From positions 62,001 through 126,000 of the forward strand of contig CAJBFN010000002.1 of the NCBI GenBank assembly GCA_903952435.1: a stretch of DNA of 64,000 nucleotides, in the 5' to 3' direction. Of this stretch, positions 1-7,366 are shown one piece after another. A model generated the notes under the pieces. It searched no databases. It was given only the letters and a program-made list of their open reading frames with translations, and was not told the origin of the DNA. A program made the position numbers and the translations under genes. The stretch comes from an uncultured bacterium. GTDB taxonomy: Bacteria > Patescibacteriota > Saccharimonadia > Saccharimonadales > Saccharimonadaceae. Position 1 is the first letter of the stretch, and the number at the start of each line of letters is the position of its first letter.

Positions 1-566
1 TTAGGAAATATAAAAAAGAAATTGAGAAAATAAAGATTGATGTGCAGAATGCTCAGACTATATCTGGTGATATAGCCAGCACCGTAACTGCAAACTTTTT
101 TGATAGCCAAGCTGAAATATATAAAGAATTAGCAAAAAGATGGCTAATTGCCGTTATTTGTTCGGGGGTGGTAGTATTTATTATTTCCGTAATCTTCTCT
201 TTAAGTGCAACGGTCAAGATTAATAATTTGGATGCGATTTTAAATAATAGTGCAACTCTCGCTGTGCATATTATAATATTGAGCATAACTTTGATATCAT
301 TAAAGTTTTCTATTAAAAATTATTCTGCTAACCAACATTTATATGTCGTTAACAAGCATAGGGCAAATGTGCTAAAGTCCATGGAAGCTTTCAGAACTAG
401 CGCTGCTAGTGATGAATCAAAAGATACGGTTCTTATTTCTGCAGTAAACGCAGCTTTTGGGCATATAGAAACGGGGCTCATATCAACAAAAGAAGGGGCT
501 GGCTCTTCTGGCGGCGACGAGGCATCTAACAGCCTAGTGTCAATAATAAGTATGCTTAAAAAGTAG
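1..566 (+). CDS. Membrane protein of unknown function, 5' end outside window
   Basis: The reading frame is open from the first bases of the window, before the GTG at 42, so this is probably the C-terminal part of a longer protein rather than a gene starting at 42. Counting from that GTG, two hydrophobic segments lie at about residues 34-56 and 72-88. They are flanked by polar sequence, and a Gly/Ser-rich stretch lies near the C-terminus. The charged KEIEKIKID run just upstream could be the end of a coiled coil. I recognise no family. It ends 3 nt before the next ORF, so the two may be co-transcribed. Confidence 0.6.
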   Translation, partial: RKYKKEIEKIKIDVQNAQTISGDIASTVTANFFDSQAEIYKELAKRWLIAVICSGVVVFIISVIFSLSATVKINNLDAILNNSATLAVHIIILSITLISLKFSIKNYSANQHLYVVNKHRANVLKSMEAFRTSAASDESKDTVLISAVNAAFGHIETGLISTKEGAGSSGGDEASNSLVSIISMLKK

Positions 567-569
567 AAA

Positions 570-1028
570 ATGAAAAGGCAATATTATAATAAATTCATGA
601 ACATCTATCTAGATATTGATGGAGTATTATTGGCGAATGATCAGCAGCGGGCGAATTTTGCGCCGGAGTTTATTAAATATTGCGTGACGAATTATCCTGA
701 CAGCACATATTGGCTAACGACTCATTGCCAGGGTGATGCAAATCGGCCGATTCAAAATATTGGGCATTTGTTTGACGATGAAACGGTTGAATTGATGCGC
801 AAAATTAAGCCAACGATATGGCATTATTCTTCTTCCAAAACCGAGGCGATTGATTTTTCACAGCCTTTTTTGTGGTTTGATGACGATTTATATATTAACG
901 AGCGCAAAGCCCTAATCGAGCATGGTGTTTTGGAAAACTGGATCGAAGTCAACCTGCGCAAAAACCCCGACGCGCTGGGCAAATTTTTGCAAAGCTTTCC
1001 GATCCCGATTAATGCTTTGGAAAAGTAG
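570..1028 (+). CDS. HAD-like hydrolase-fold protein
   Basis: The N-terminus carries the HAD motif I, LDIDGVLL, with candidate nucleophile Asp-15 and Asp-17. WLTTH may serve as motif II, SKTEAIDF offers a motif III lysine, and LWFDDD gives an acidic motif IV near residue 100. The 152 aa length suits a capless HAD of the kind found among small phosphatases or nucleotidases; the substrate cannot be told. A second ATG at 597 (MNIYLDIDG) is an equally plausible start, because the upstream nine codons have no family support. The gene follows the preceding membrane protein by 3 nt. Confidence 0.6.
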   Translation: MKRQYYNKFMNIYLDIDGVLLANDQQRANFAPEFIKYCVTNYPDSTYWLTTHCQGDANRPIQNIGHLFDDETVELMRKIKPTIWHYSSSKTEAIDFSQPFLWFDDDLYINERKALIEHGVLENWIEVNLRKNPDALGKFLQSFPIPINALEK

Positions 1029-1060
1029 ATTATAGATTTTAGATTGTGGATTATAGTATA
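1023..1060 (+). repeat. Short dispersed repeat, also found at 18226-18257
   Basis: Bases 1023-1038 are identical, on the opposite strand, to 18242-18257. Bases 1047-1060 are identical to the stretch that follows in that copy, with an 8-versus-1 nt spacer between the two blocks. A third, 15/16 partial copy is at 18062-18077. The repeat overlaps the last codon and stop of the HAD-like gene. Confidence 0.6.
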
Positions 1061-1177
1061 AATCACAAGAAACGGGCTCGCTGAAAGGTATTTCGGATAA
1101 AATATATGCCTATTGACAGCAGCGCTAGGGGTTTGGTAGAATTTATAACATAAAAGATCGTAGGAGACCCTGGTGGC

Positions 1178-2011
1178 TCAAGCGGTCTTTTCCTTGTTTT
1201 TGGCTTTTTTCTTGGGTTTGTCTATAGGCAATATAGATAATCCTTTGATTCGTGAGTAATATTCCTTTTTTTCTGGTTTGGACGTGCCACTGGGCATTGA
1301 TAATAACTTATTTTCAAATATAGTTATGATTTTTTGTTCGTATGACTTTTTATCAAATTTTTTACCAAGAGATTGTTGAAATTTTGATATAGCAGCGTAG
1401 CTGAATATATCGGCAATCTGCATTTCGGTATCATGGTTTAGTTTGTTTGCGAAAGTTATTGATGTTAACTTCTTTCTGACGTCTACAAAGTCGGCGCAGT
1501 GGGTTGATCGTGGATCAAGGTATTGATGAAAAGATGCAAGATAGATTTTGTCACGCGTAGCACCAGAGGATTCATAAACTATCCTGCCTTGAGCGTTCTG
1601 CCCATATAAAAATGACATATAATCTAATACCAGTGCTTCACTGGCTTTTGCAAGAATAGTTTCTACATTCCAACCTGTTTTGTAAGCCTTAGCCTTATCT
1701 ATAACGGCTGCTATTATGTAGATTGGGCAAGAATTGAGAAAGCCAAGGAATTGTTTTTCGAAACGAATACCTAATGCTTTGTCGTCAGCGAATTGTTTGA
1801 AATCGCCAATTTTATGCCCTATCTCTTCCGAGTGAAAAACGATATTTGTTTTGTCCCAATACTTGAACCTCAGTTGGTCGGCTTTGATTTTTAATTCAGT
1901 TTGGTTCTTATCTTCAATAATAACGCCGACAAGTGTAAAATGCGTTGATTTGTGGTTTTGGTGTGGATGGCCAGTCTCGTCAATGAATAATTTATAATGG
2001 CTAGAGCTCAT
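1178..2011 (-). CDS. DUF3800 domain protein
   Basis: The start (FIDETG at residues 9-14, then a THFTLVGVII strand), an FHSEEI segment and a late DIFSYAAISKF segment match the DUF3800 pattern, in which conserved acidic residues suggest an RNase H-like fold. Proteins of this family are common near mobile elements and defence islands, and their activity is not established. Length is 277 aa, ending in a Lys-rich tail. It stands alone on the minus strand, divergent from the 2059 gene, consistent with an accessory gene. The start ATG lies just downstream of an AT-rich stretch and shows no strong Shine-Dalgarno. Confidence 0.7.
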   Translation of the reverse strand: MSSSHYKLFIDETGHPHQNHKSTHFTLVGVIIEDKNQTELKIKADQLRFKYWDKTNIVFHSEEIGHKIGDFKQFADDKALGIRFEKQFLGFLNSCPIYIIAAVIDKAKAYKTGWNVETILAKASEALVLDYMSFLYGQNAQGRIVYESSGATRDKIYLASFHQYLDPRSTHCADFVDVRKKLTSITFANKLNHDTEMQIADIFSYAAISKFQQSLGKKFDKKSYEQKIITIFENKLLSMPSGTSKPEKKEYYSRIKGLSILPIDKPKKKAKNKEKTA

Positions 2012-2046
2012 AATTATATCTAATTATAGCATAAGGTTAATTATGC

Positions 2047-2052
2047 TATAAT
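2047..2052 (+). promoter_or_regulatory. -10 box of a leaderless promoter
   Basis: A perfect TATAAT ends at 2052, 7 nt before the A of the ATG at 2059. The expected transcription start therefore coincides with the start codon, and there is no room for a Shine-Dalgarno. Confidence 0.6.
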
Positions 2053-2058
2053 ATGCTT

Positions 2059-2445
2059 ATGATTACAAATAAAAACAGCGGCATAAGTCCAAAGGGCGGC
2101 TTTAGCGTTGTTAGTATTCGTTTCTTTTTGCTAGGATTTCTAAGCTTAATCTTAATTTTGGCGCCTATGCTTGGCATATTGGCCGCAATATTAATATCAG
2201 TCACATTTGGCATCTTTGCCGTTGTAAAAATACTTGAATATCAAAATAGCCATCACGAATACCATTATTATCACGAGTTGGCGATGAATAAGATGTATCA
2301 TTGCGGATCAAACGCCGATTATTTACAACGACGCCTGGATAATTATTGCAAACGATACGAAAAGGCAAAGCCTGTCCAAAAGCGATTAGTTGAAAAAGAA
2401 GCAAAACAATTACATCAGAGATTAAACTTAGCGGTAGCTAAATAA
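2059..2445 (+). CDS. Small membrane protein, unknown function
   Basis: I chose the ATG at 2059 over an in-frame ATG at 2053 because the TATAAT at 2047-2052 puts the predicted transcript start on it. The first ~65 residues hold two closely spaced hydrophobic helices (FFLLGFLSLILILAPMLG and ILAAILISVTFGIFAVVKI). The remainder is a soluble His/Tyr/Lys-rich tail likely to be helical. No family was recognised. Its stop overlaps the start of the next gene (TAATG), so the two are translationally coupled. Confidence 0.6.
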   Translation: MITNKNSGISPKGGFSVVSIRFFLLGFLSLILILAPMLGILAAILISVTFGIFAVVKILEYQNSHHEYHYYHELAMNKMYHCGSNADYLQRRLDNYCKRYEKAKPVQKRLVEKEAKQLHQRLNLAVAK

Positions 2446-2753
2446 TGGATAAAAACAAAAAACAAAAGATAATAATAGCCGTTATTACGCTGTTAGTCTT
2501 AATATTAGTGGGTGTTTATTCATATAAATCTTACGGAGAAAATTTATCTAATACGCCAACTTCCTTAATCAGACAATGCCCAGACTCTTGGATTCAGAAT
2601 GATATGCCAACAATTATCAATCCAGGGGATGTACAGCTGACTGACGAGCAAAGGCAATCTTTTATTATTGATGGAGAGAAAAAAGATATAACAAAATACG
2701 ACATTGAATGGGTAAAAAGCCAATGTTCTGTCGAACTTGTGCACTTATATTAA
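2445..2753 (+). CDS. Small membrane-anchored or secreted protein, unknown function
   Basis: This is a 102 aa protein with a Lys-rich N-terminus and one hydrophobic helix (about residues 8-25), followed by an extracytoplasmic-looking domain. Two cysteines (in RQCPDSW and KSQCSVE) could form a disulfide. It overlaps the preceding gene at TAATG and is followed within 7 nt by a strong terminator, so it closes a two-gene operon. I do not recognise the family. Confidence 0.6.
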   Translation: MDKNKKQKIIIAVITLLVLILVGVYSYKSYGENLSNTPTSLIRQCPDSWIQNDMPTIINPGDVQLTDEQRQSFIIDGEKKDITKYDIEWVKSQCSVELVHLY

Positions 2754-2759
2754 AATTTT

Positions 2760-2790
2760 AAAGCCCGAGAATTTCTTCTCGGGCTTTTTG
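2760..2790. terminator. Bidirectional intrinsic terminator
   Basis: A 12-bp perfect stem (AAAGCCCGAGAA with its complement) has a TTTC loop, a T run on the plus strand and a T-rich flank on the minus strand. It serves the convergent 2445 gene and the MFS gene. Confidence 0.9.
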
Positions 2791-2794
2791 ATCT

Positions 2795-3973
2795 TTACGT
2801 TTTAAGTCGTTTTAGTTTGCGGGCAGTTATGAACATAATCGGCGCAAATATTATTATTGTGGCAATCAATGAGTATTTAATGTCGATATTGCCAGCCCAG
2901 CTGATAAACCAAACTAGTGGGGCATATATCAACTGCGAAAATGTGCCCGCGATTGATACTGCCGTAGATTGGTTGCCACCCGGTGTCTCGTTTTGTATCA
3001 TGGCAATCAAAACTCCTGCATACCATCCATAGCCTGCACCCAAAGTGGAGTACAGCCATATTGTGTAAACTGATAGGTTGATGCTCATGATCGCCATTGC
3101 TGAGAGGATTACGATTGCTGGTATCGCAAAGCGTTGCCATTTTGCCAAACGCGGTGCGTAGCGTTTTGCTAGCATTGCGCCCAGCGTCGTTGCTGCGGCG
3201 TTTAGCACCCAGCCGACTCCGACAACTTGCATTGGCAAACCAGCGGCAATCATCAACGGTGTTAGTGCCCAAATCATTACATGTGTTATGCTGCCGCCTG
3301 CTGCAAATGCTACGATTAACCATCGCAATTTTGCATTAGGAATAACAGTTTCGCGTACGATTTGCCACATGTCCTTTAGGGGATTTTTGTGTTGCTGAAC
3401 CCGTCTTTCACCCTCTTCGCGTATAATCAACGACAATACAAAACCGATAAAATACGGCACTGCGGATACGGCAATTGCTAATGAATAGTTTGCTGGTCCG
3501 ATAATGCCGCCGATTGTTAGTGCGATTATCTGGGCGATTGGGCGCCAGATAGCATTGGTCGTGTTGATGCGATGAAACAACCCATATTTGCCCTCTTTAT
3601 CTAGCAAATCGGTGTGGCCCTTGGTTAATGCGCTGTCGGCTCCTTGGCTGAATGCTACCGCAACGCCAAATAATATTTCGGCCACGACAACATCAAAAAA
3701 GCAAGTTGCTTGCGAGTACATCAACAGGGCAATAACGGCCCCTAGGTCTCCGGCCGCATTACATATTTTGCGGCTAAATCTGTCGGCTATCCAGCCGGTT
3801 GGGATGTTTAGCATTAACAACGCCAGTGTAAATATTGTCTGGCTCAACCCAATCTGGCCTTGGTCCATACCAATTGAATTGTAAAACGGGACCATTATAG
3901 GCATAGAAATTAGGGCGCCAGTGATGATTATTTCCACCTGGATGAGTTTTAGACTTGTCCTTAAGCTAATCAT
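2795..3973 (-). CDS. MFS transporter (probable exporter)
   Basis: A 392 aa protein with about 12 hydrophobic segments. The MFS motif A is present at residues 60-69 (GWIADRFSRK), between helices 2 and 3. A central charged loop (EEGERRVQQHK) separates the two six-helix halves. The family exports small molecules, including antibiotics, by proton antiport; the substrate is not readable from sequence. A strong Shine-Dalgarno (AGGAGGAAGG) precedes the ATG. Upstream on the same strand lies a leader with a small ORF and an intrinsic terminator, which suggests drug-responsive attenuation and so a role in drug efflux. It is a single-gene unit closed by the terminator at 2760-2790. Confidence 0.85.
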   Translation of the reverse strand: MISLRTSLKLIQVEIIITGALISMPIMVPFYNSIGMDQGQIGLSQTIFTLALLMLNIPTGWIADRFSRKICNAAGDLGAVIALLMYSQATCFFDVVVAEILFGVAVAFSQGADSALTKGHTDLLDKEGKYGLFHRINTTNAIWRPIAQIIALTIGGIIGPANYSLAIAVSAVPYFIGFVLSLIIREEGERRVQQHKNPLKDMWQIVRETVIPNAKLRWLIVAFAAGGSITHVMIWALTPLMIAAGLPMQVVGVGWVLNAAATTLGAMLAKRYAPRLAKWQRFAIPAIVILSAMAIMSINLSVYTIWLYSTLGAGYGWYAGVLIAMIQNETPGGNQSTAVSIAGTFSQLIYAPLVWFISWAGNIDIKYSLIATIIIFAPIMFITARKLKRLKT

Positions 3974-4073
3974 TTTCCTTCCTCCTTTTAAATTTTTTGA
4001 CTTGAAATGTAAAAGATCTAGCTGCGTGAGTACACAGCCAGGGAAGTCCCCGATAAGTTTAATTTTTGGTTTT

Positions 4074-4100
4074 AAAAAAAGTCTCCTTTGTCGGAGACTT
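4074..4100 (-). terminator. Intrinsic terminator (attenuator) in the MFS leader
   Basis: On the minus strand, AAGTCTCC and GGAGACTT form an 8-bp stem around a 6-nt loop. The stem runs into seven T residues, about 100 nt before the MFS start codon. The 5' arm (TAAGTC, 4101-4096) is also complementary to GACTTA at 4144-4139 in the leader ORF, which gives a possible antiterminator. Confidence 0.75.
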
Positions 4101-4129
4101 ACCTAGCAATATAGTTATATTTTTGTTAT

Positions 4130-4225
4130 TTAGCTAAATAAGTCCATCAATTTACATTCCACCATGAATAGGCCTTGGCTATAGGCAGGTGAAGTAATAG
4201 ATGTAAACTTATTATGATTTCTCAT
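4130..4225 (-). CDS. 31-codon leader peptide ORF upstream of the MFS gene
   Basis: ATG at 4225 and TAA at 4132-4130 define a 31 aa peptide beginning MRNHNKFTSIT and ending KLMDLFS. The ATG lies 8 nt after a TAAAAT -10 box, so the message would be leaderless. The last codons overlap GACTTA, which can pair with the attenuator stem. The position of a translating or stalled ribosome could therefore decide between termination and readthrough into the MFS gene. The peptide has no recognisable domain; its function is inferred purely from position and base pairing. Confidence 0.5.
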   Translation of the reverse strand: MRNHNKFTSITSPAYSQGLFMVECKLMDLFS

Positions 4226-4232
4226 AACGTTG

Positions 4233-4260
4233 ATTTTAGCACAATGGTATTAATAAGCAA
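4233..4260 (-). promoter_or_regulatory. Promoter of the MFS leader transcript
   Basis: On the minus strand, TTGCTT (4260-4255), a 16-nt spacer and TAAAAT (4238-4233) form a sigma70-like promoter just upstream of the leader ATG at 4225. Confidence 0.5.
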
Positions 4261-4274
4261 TAGTGTTTTTATAA

Positions 4275-4310
4275 TACAAATAAAATACGCCACCTTTTTG
4301 GTGGCGTATT
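4275..4310 (-). terminator. Terminator of ppdK
   Basis: An 11-bp perfect stem (AATACGCCACC and complement, 4284-4310) with an A5/T5 loop is followed on the minus strand by a T-rich tract. It lies 20 nt after the ppdK stop. Confidence 0.85.
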
Positions 4311-4328
4311 TTTGTTAAGTTTATATTT

Positions 4329-6995
4329 TTATTTGTCGCGTTCGACGGTTGCTAGGTTGGCTTGGGCTGCGGCTAGGCGGGCGATTGGCACGCGGAATGG
4401 GCTACAGCTGACGTAATCTAGGCCGATTTTGTGACAAAAGGCGATAGAGTTAGCTTCGCCACCGTGCTCGCCACAAATACCAATTTTTAGTTGTGGTTTT
4501 ACGCTGCGGCCTTTTTGCACTGCAATTTCCATCAATTGACCAACACCTTCGGTGTCGATTGATTCGAATGGATCGCCTGGCAAAATCTTGTTTTCGACAT
4601 ATGGTTTCAAGAATTTGTCGCTGTCATCGCGTGAGTAGCCGAATGTCATTTGGGTTAAATCGTTGGTGCCAAATGAGAAGAACTCGGCGTGTTCGGCGAT
4701 TTGATCAGCTGTCAGGGCAGCGCGTGGAATTTCGATCATTGTGCCGAACTTGTAATCGACGGTTTTGCCTGAAGATTTCACAACTTCGCTGGCAGTTTGA
4801 TCAAGTTTAACCCGAAGCCATTTTAGCTCGTTGACATGGCCAACTAGTGGGATCATTATCTCGGGGTGAGCTTCGATTCCGGCTTTTTCGGCTTCGATAG
4901 CACCTTCGATAATGGCACGAGTTTGCATTTCAACGATTTGAGGGAAAACGATTGATAATCTACAACCGCGTAGGCCCATCATTGGGTTTACTTCGTGCAT
5001 TGATTGAACCTTGGCAAGCATTGCTTCGGCTGCAGCGTCAGGCGTTTTTAGGGCTTTGGCGGTTGCAACTTTTTCAATTAATTCTTCTAGGTTTGGCAAG
5101 AATTCGTGTAGAGGTGGGTCGATCAAGCGGATAGTTGCAGCGCGGCCACCAAGTGCGATAAACATTTCTTTGAAGTCGTTTCGTTGGAAGACTAGCAATT
5201 TGTCTAGCTCGACCTGGCGATCAGCGTCGTTTTCGGCCAAAATCATAGACTGGACGATTGGTCGGCGATCTTCGGCAAAGAACATGTGCTCGGTGCGGCA
5301 CAAACCAACACCTTCGGCGCCAAATTTAACAGCCAGTTCAACGTCTTCTGGAGTATCGGCGTTAGCGCGAATACTGAGGCGGCGAGTTTCGTCAGCCCAT
5401 TTTAGCAATTCGCCGAATTCACCAGTTAATTCTGGTGGAACGACGGCAACTGCGCCTAAAATTACTTCACCAAATGCGCCGTTGATTGAAATTGGGTCGC
5501 CTTCTTTGACGGTTACATCACCAATGGTAAATTGACGGTTTTTGGCATCAACTTTGATAGATGAACAGCCGGCAACGGTTGGGATGCCAAAACCACGAGC
5601 AACTAGGGCAGCGTGTGATGTCATGCCACCGCGTTCGGTCAAAATACCTTCGGAAGCTAACATGCCACTAAGGTCGTCTGGGCTGGTGTCGGCACGAACC
5701 AAAATAACTTTTTGGCCTTTGCCGCCTTTACCAAGTTCGGCTGCGCGGGTTGCGTCAAATACAGCGATACCAGATGCTGCGCCGGGGCCTGCAGGCAAGC
5801 CTTTGGCTAGGACACTATATTTTGTGCCTGGGGCGATAACTGGGTGTAAACATTGGTCAAGTTGTTCGGCGGTAATGCGTGAAATGGCAGTATTTTGGTT
5901 AATTAGGTTTTCGTGAACCATGTCGACGGCGATTTTGACTGCAGCCATGCCTGATCGTTTAGCGCTGCGGCATTGTAGAATAAATAATTTGCCATGCTCG
6001 ATGGTAAATTCGATATCTTGCATATCTTTGTAGTGTTTCTCAAGGGTTGCGCAAACATCTTGGAATTCTTTGAAAATAGCTGGATTTTGTTTTTCAAGGT
6101 CGGCGATTGGCATTGGGGTGCGGACACCGGCAACGACATCTTCGCCTTGGGCGTTCATTAGATATTCGCCAAATACTTTGTTTTCGCCAGATGCTGGATC
6201 GCGAGTAAAGGCAACGCCTGTGCCGCAATCTTCGCCCATGTTACCAAAGACCATTGATTGAACGGTTACGGCTGTACCTAGACTGTCGCTAATTTTTTCT
6301 TTGCGGCGGTAAACTTTTGCGCGGTCGTTGTTCCAAGATTTAAAGACTGCTTCGATGGCAACCTGAAGTTGTTCGTAGGTGTCTTGAGGGAAATCACGAC
6401 CAAGTTCAGCCTTTATATGATCTTTATATAGCCCGACTAATTGTTTTAGACCTTCGCCGTCAACATCTGTATCATCCTTGGCACCTAACTTTGTTTTCAA
6501 TTCGTAAAAAATGTGTTCAAAGTCATGTTTTGCAAGTTTGTTTTTGTCGTTTGAAAAGGCGACATCTGATAACATCATCAAAAAGCGTCGGTAAGAGTCG
6601 TAAACGAATCGTTGGTTGCCGGTTGTCTTGATTAGTGATTCGACGATTGCGTCGTTAAGGCCAAGGTTTAAAACAGTGTCCATCATACCTGGCATTGAAA
6701 ATTTAGCGCCTGATCGAACAGAAACAAGTAGTGGGTTAGTTGGATCGCCAAGTTTTTTGCCGCTGTCTTTTTCGACATCAGCTAGGGCGATTTTAACTTC
6801 ATCCATCAAACCAGCTGGCATTTTGCCACCAAGTTCGGTGTATTCGTTACACGTCATAGTTGTGATAGTAAAACCTGGGGGAACTGGCAAATTGATATTT
6901 GTCATCTCGGCTAGGTTTGCGCCCTTACCACCAAGTTCGTCGCGCATAGATGCGTTGCCTTCGCGGAAAAGCCATGTATGTTTTGTTTGAGCCAT
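4329..6995 (-). CDS. ppdK: Pyruvate, phosphate dikinase
   Basis: This cytoplasmic enzyme interconverts pyruvate + ATP + Pi and PEP + AMP + PPi. The protein has 888 aa, a normal length for the family. An N-terminal ATP-grasp domain includes the early GGKGANLAEM loop. The phosphohistidine swivel domain has GGMTSHAALVARG with catalytic His-461 and the usual regulatory Thr-459. The C-terminal PEP/pyruvate barrel has GLCRTEHMFF and GICGEHGGE. I placed the start at 6995 (MAQTKHTWLF): it has a good AAAGGAGG 12 nt upstream, and the 20 in-frame residues upstream are not family-like. A -10 box lies at 7038-7033. In a fermentative reduced genome it probably gives reversible glycolytic PPi-linked ATP chemistry. 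Confidence 0.97.
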   Translation of the reverse strand: MAQTKHTWLFREGNASMRDELGGKGANLAEMTNINLPVPPGFTITTMTCNEYTELGGKMPAGLMDEVKIALADVEKDSGKKLGDPTNPLLVSVRSGAKFSMPGMMDTVLNLGLNDAIVESLIKTTGNQRFVYDSYRRFLMMLSDVAFSNDKNKLAKHDFEHIFYELKTKLGAKDDTDVDGEGLKQLVGLYKDHIKAELGRDFPQDTYEQLQVAIEAVFKSWNNDRAKVYRRKEKISDSLGTAVTVQSMVFGNMGEDCGTGVAFTRDPASGENKVFGEYLMNAQGEDVVAGVRTPMPIADLEKQNPAIFKEFQDVCATLEKHYKDMQDIEFTIEHGKLFILQCRSAKRSGMAAVKIAVDMVHENLINQNTAISRITAEQLDQCLHPVIAPGTKYSVLAKGLPAGPGAASGIAVFDATRAAELGKGGKGQKVILVRADTSPDDLSGMLASEGILTERGGMTSHAALVARGFGIPTVAGCSSIKVDAKNRQFTIGDVTVKEGDPISINGAFGEVILGAVAVVPPELTGEFGELLKWADETRRLSIRANADTPEDVELAVKFGAEGVGLCRTEHMFFAEDRRPIVQSMILAENDADRQVELDKLLVFQRNDFKEMFIALGGRAATIRLIDPPLHEFLPNLEELIEKVATAKALKTPDAAAEAMLAKVQSMHEVNPMMGLRGCRLSIVFPQIVEMQTRAIIEGAIEAEKAGIEAHPEIMIPLVGHVNELKWLRVKLDQTASEVVKSSGKTVDYKFGTMIEIPRAALTADQIAEHAEFFSFGTNDLTQMTFGYSRDDSDKFLKPYVENKILPGDPFESIDTEGVGQLMEIAVQKGRSVKPQLKIGICGEHGGEANSIAFCHKIGLDYVSCSPFRVPIARLAAAQANLATVERDK

Positions 6996-7062
6996 ATAAA
7001 ATAAACCTCCTTTAACTAACAATATGTGATAAATTATATCATTCTTTTTTGCCATCCACTAC

Positions 7063-7166
7063 CACTTACATTTATTTCAACAGACGCACTCTACCGTGTG
7101 GCTTGCGCCAGCACGTGGCGTTTGGCTGGCGCTGGTGCGCCACAGTCTATTGAAATAAAGTAAGTG
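7063..7166. repeat. Large GC-rich palindrome between divergent genes
   Basis: The outer arms CACTTAC..TTTATTTCAA.AGAC and GTCT.TTGAAATAAA.GTAAGTG pair with only a bulge and one mismatch. Inside, GCGCCAGC (starting near 7105) pairs perfectly with GCTGGCGC, flanked by GGC/GCC. The whole 104 bp can form one long hairpin. It lies directly upstream of the ppdK promoter and is far more GC-rich than its surroundings. It is unrelated in sequence to the 73-bp palindromic family. Confidence 0.7.
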
Positions 7167-7366
7167 ATATTGGATGTTTGCGAGTATAAAATCTATAAAA
7201 AATAATAAAATTAGGTTATTGTAGTTAGTGATACTTTAAAAACATGCCAAGGTAGTTTAATTTGTAAAACCATCAAATTGTTTTTGATAAAAGCAAGTTC
7301 ATGTCTTGCCCTTGGCTCCAAATTTAACTTTAAATTTAATTAATTGTTTAACAAGAATTAAAATCC

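Noticed and set aside
1160..1195. tRNA-like D-arm sequence (GGTGGCTCAAGCGGTC)
   Set aside because: No anticodon arm, T-arm or acceptor stem follows; the sequence is better explained as a small hairpin at the end of the DUF3800 gene.
4493..6990. Several long plus-strand ORFs opposite ppdK
   Set aside because: They are antisense shadows of a well-conserved gene and lack initiation signals.
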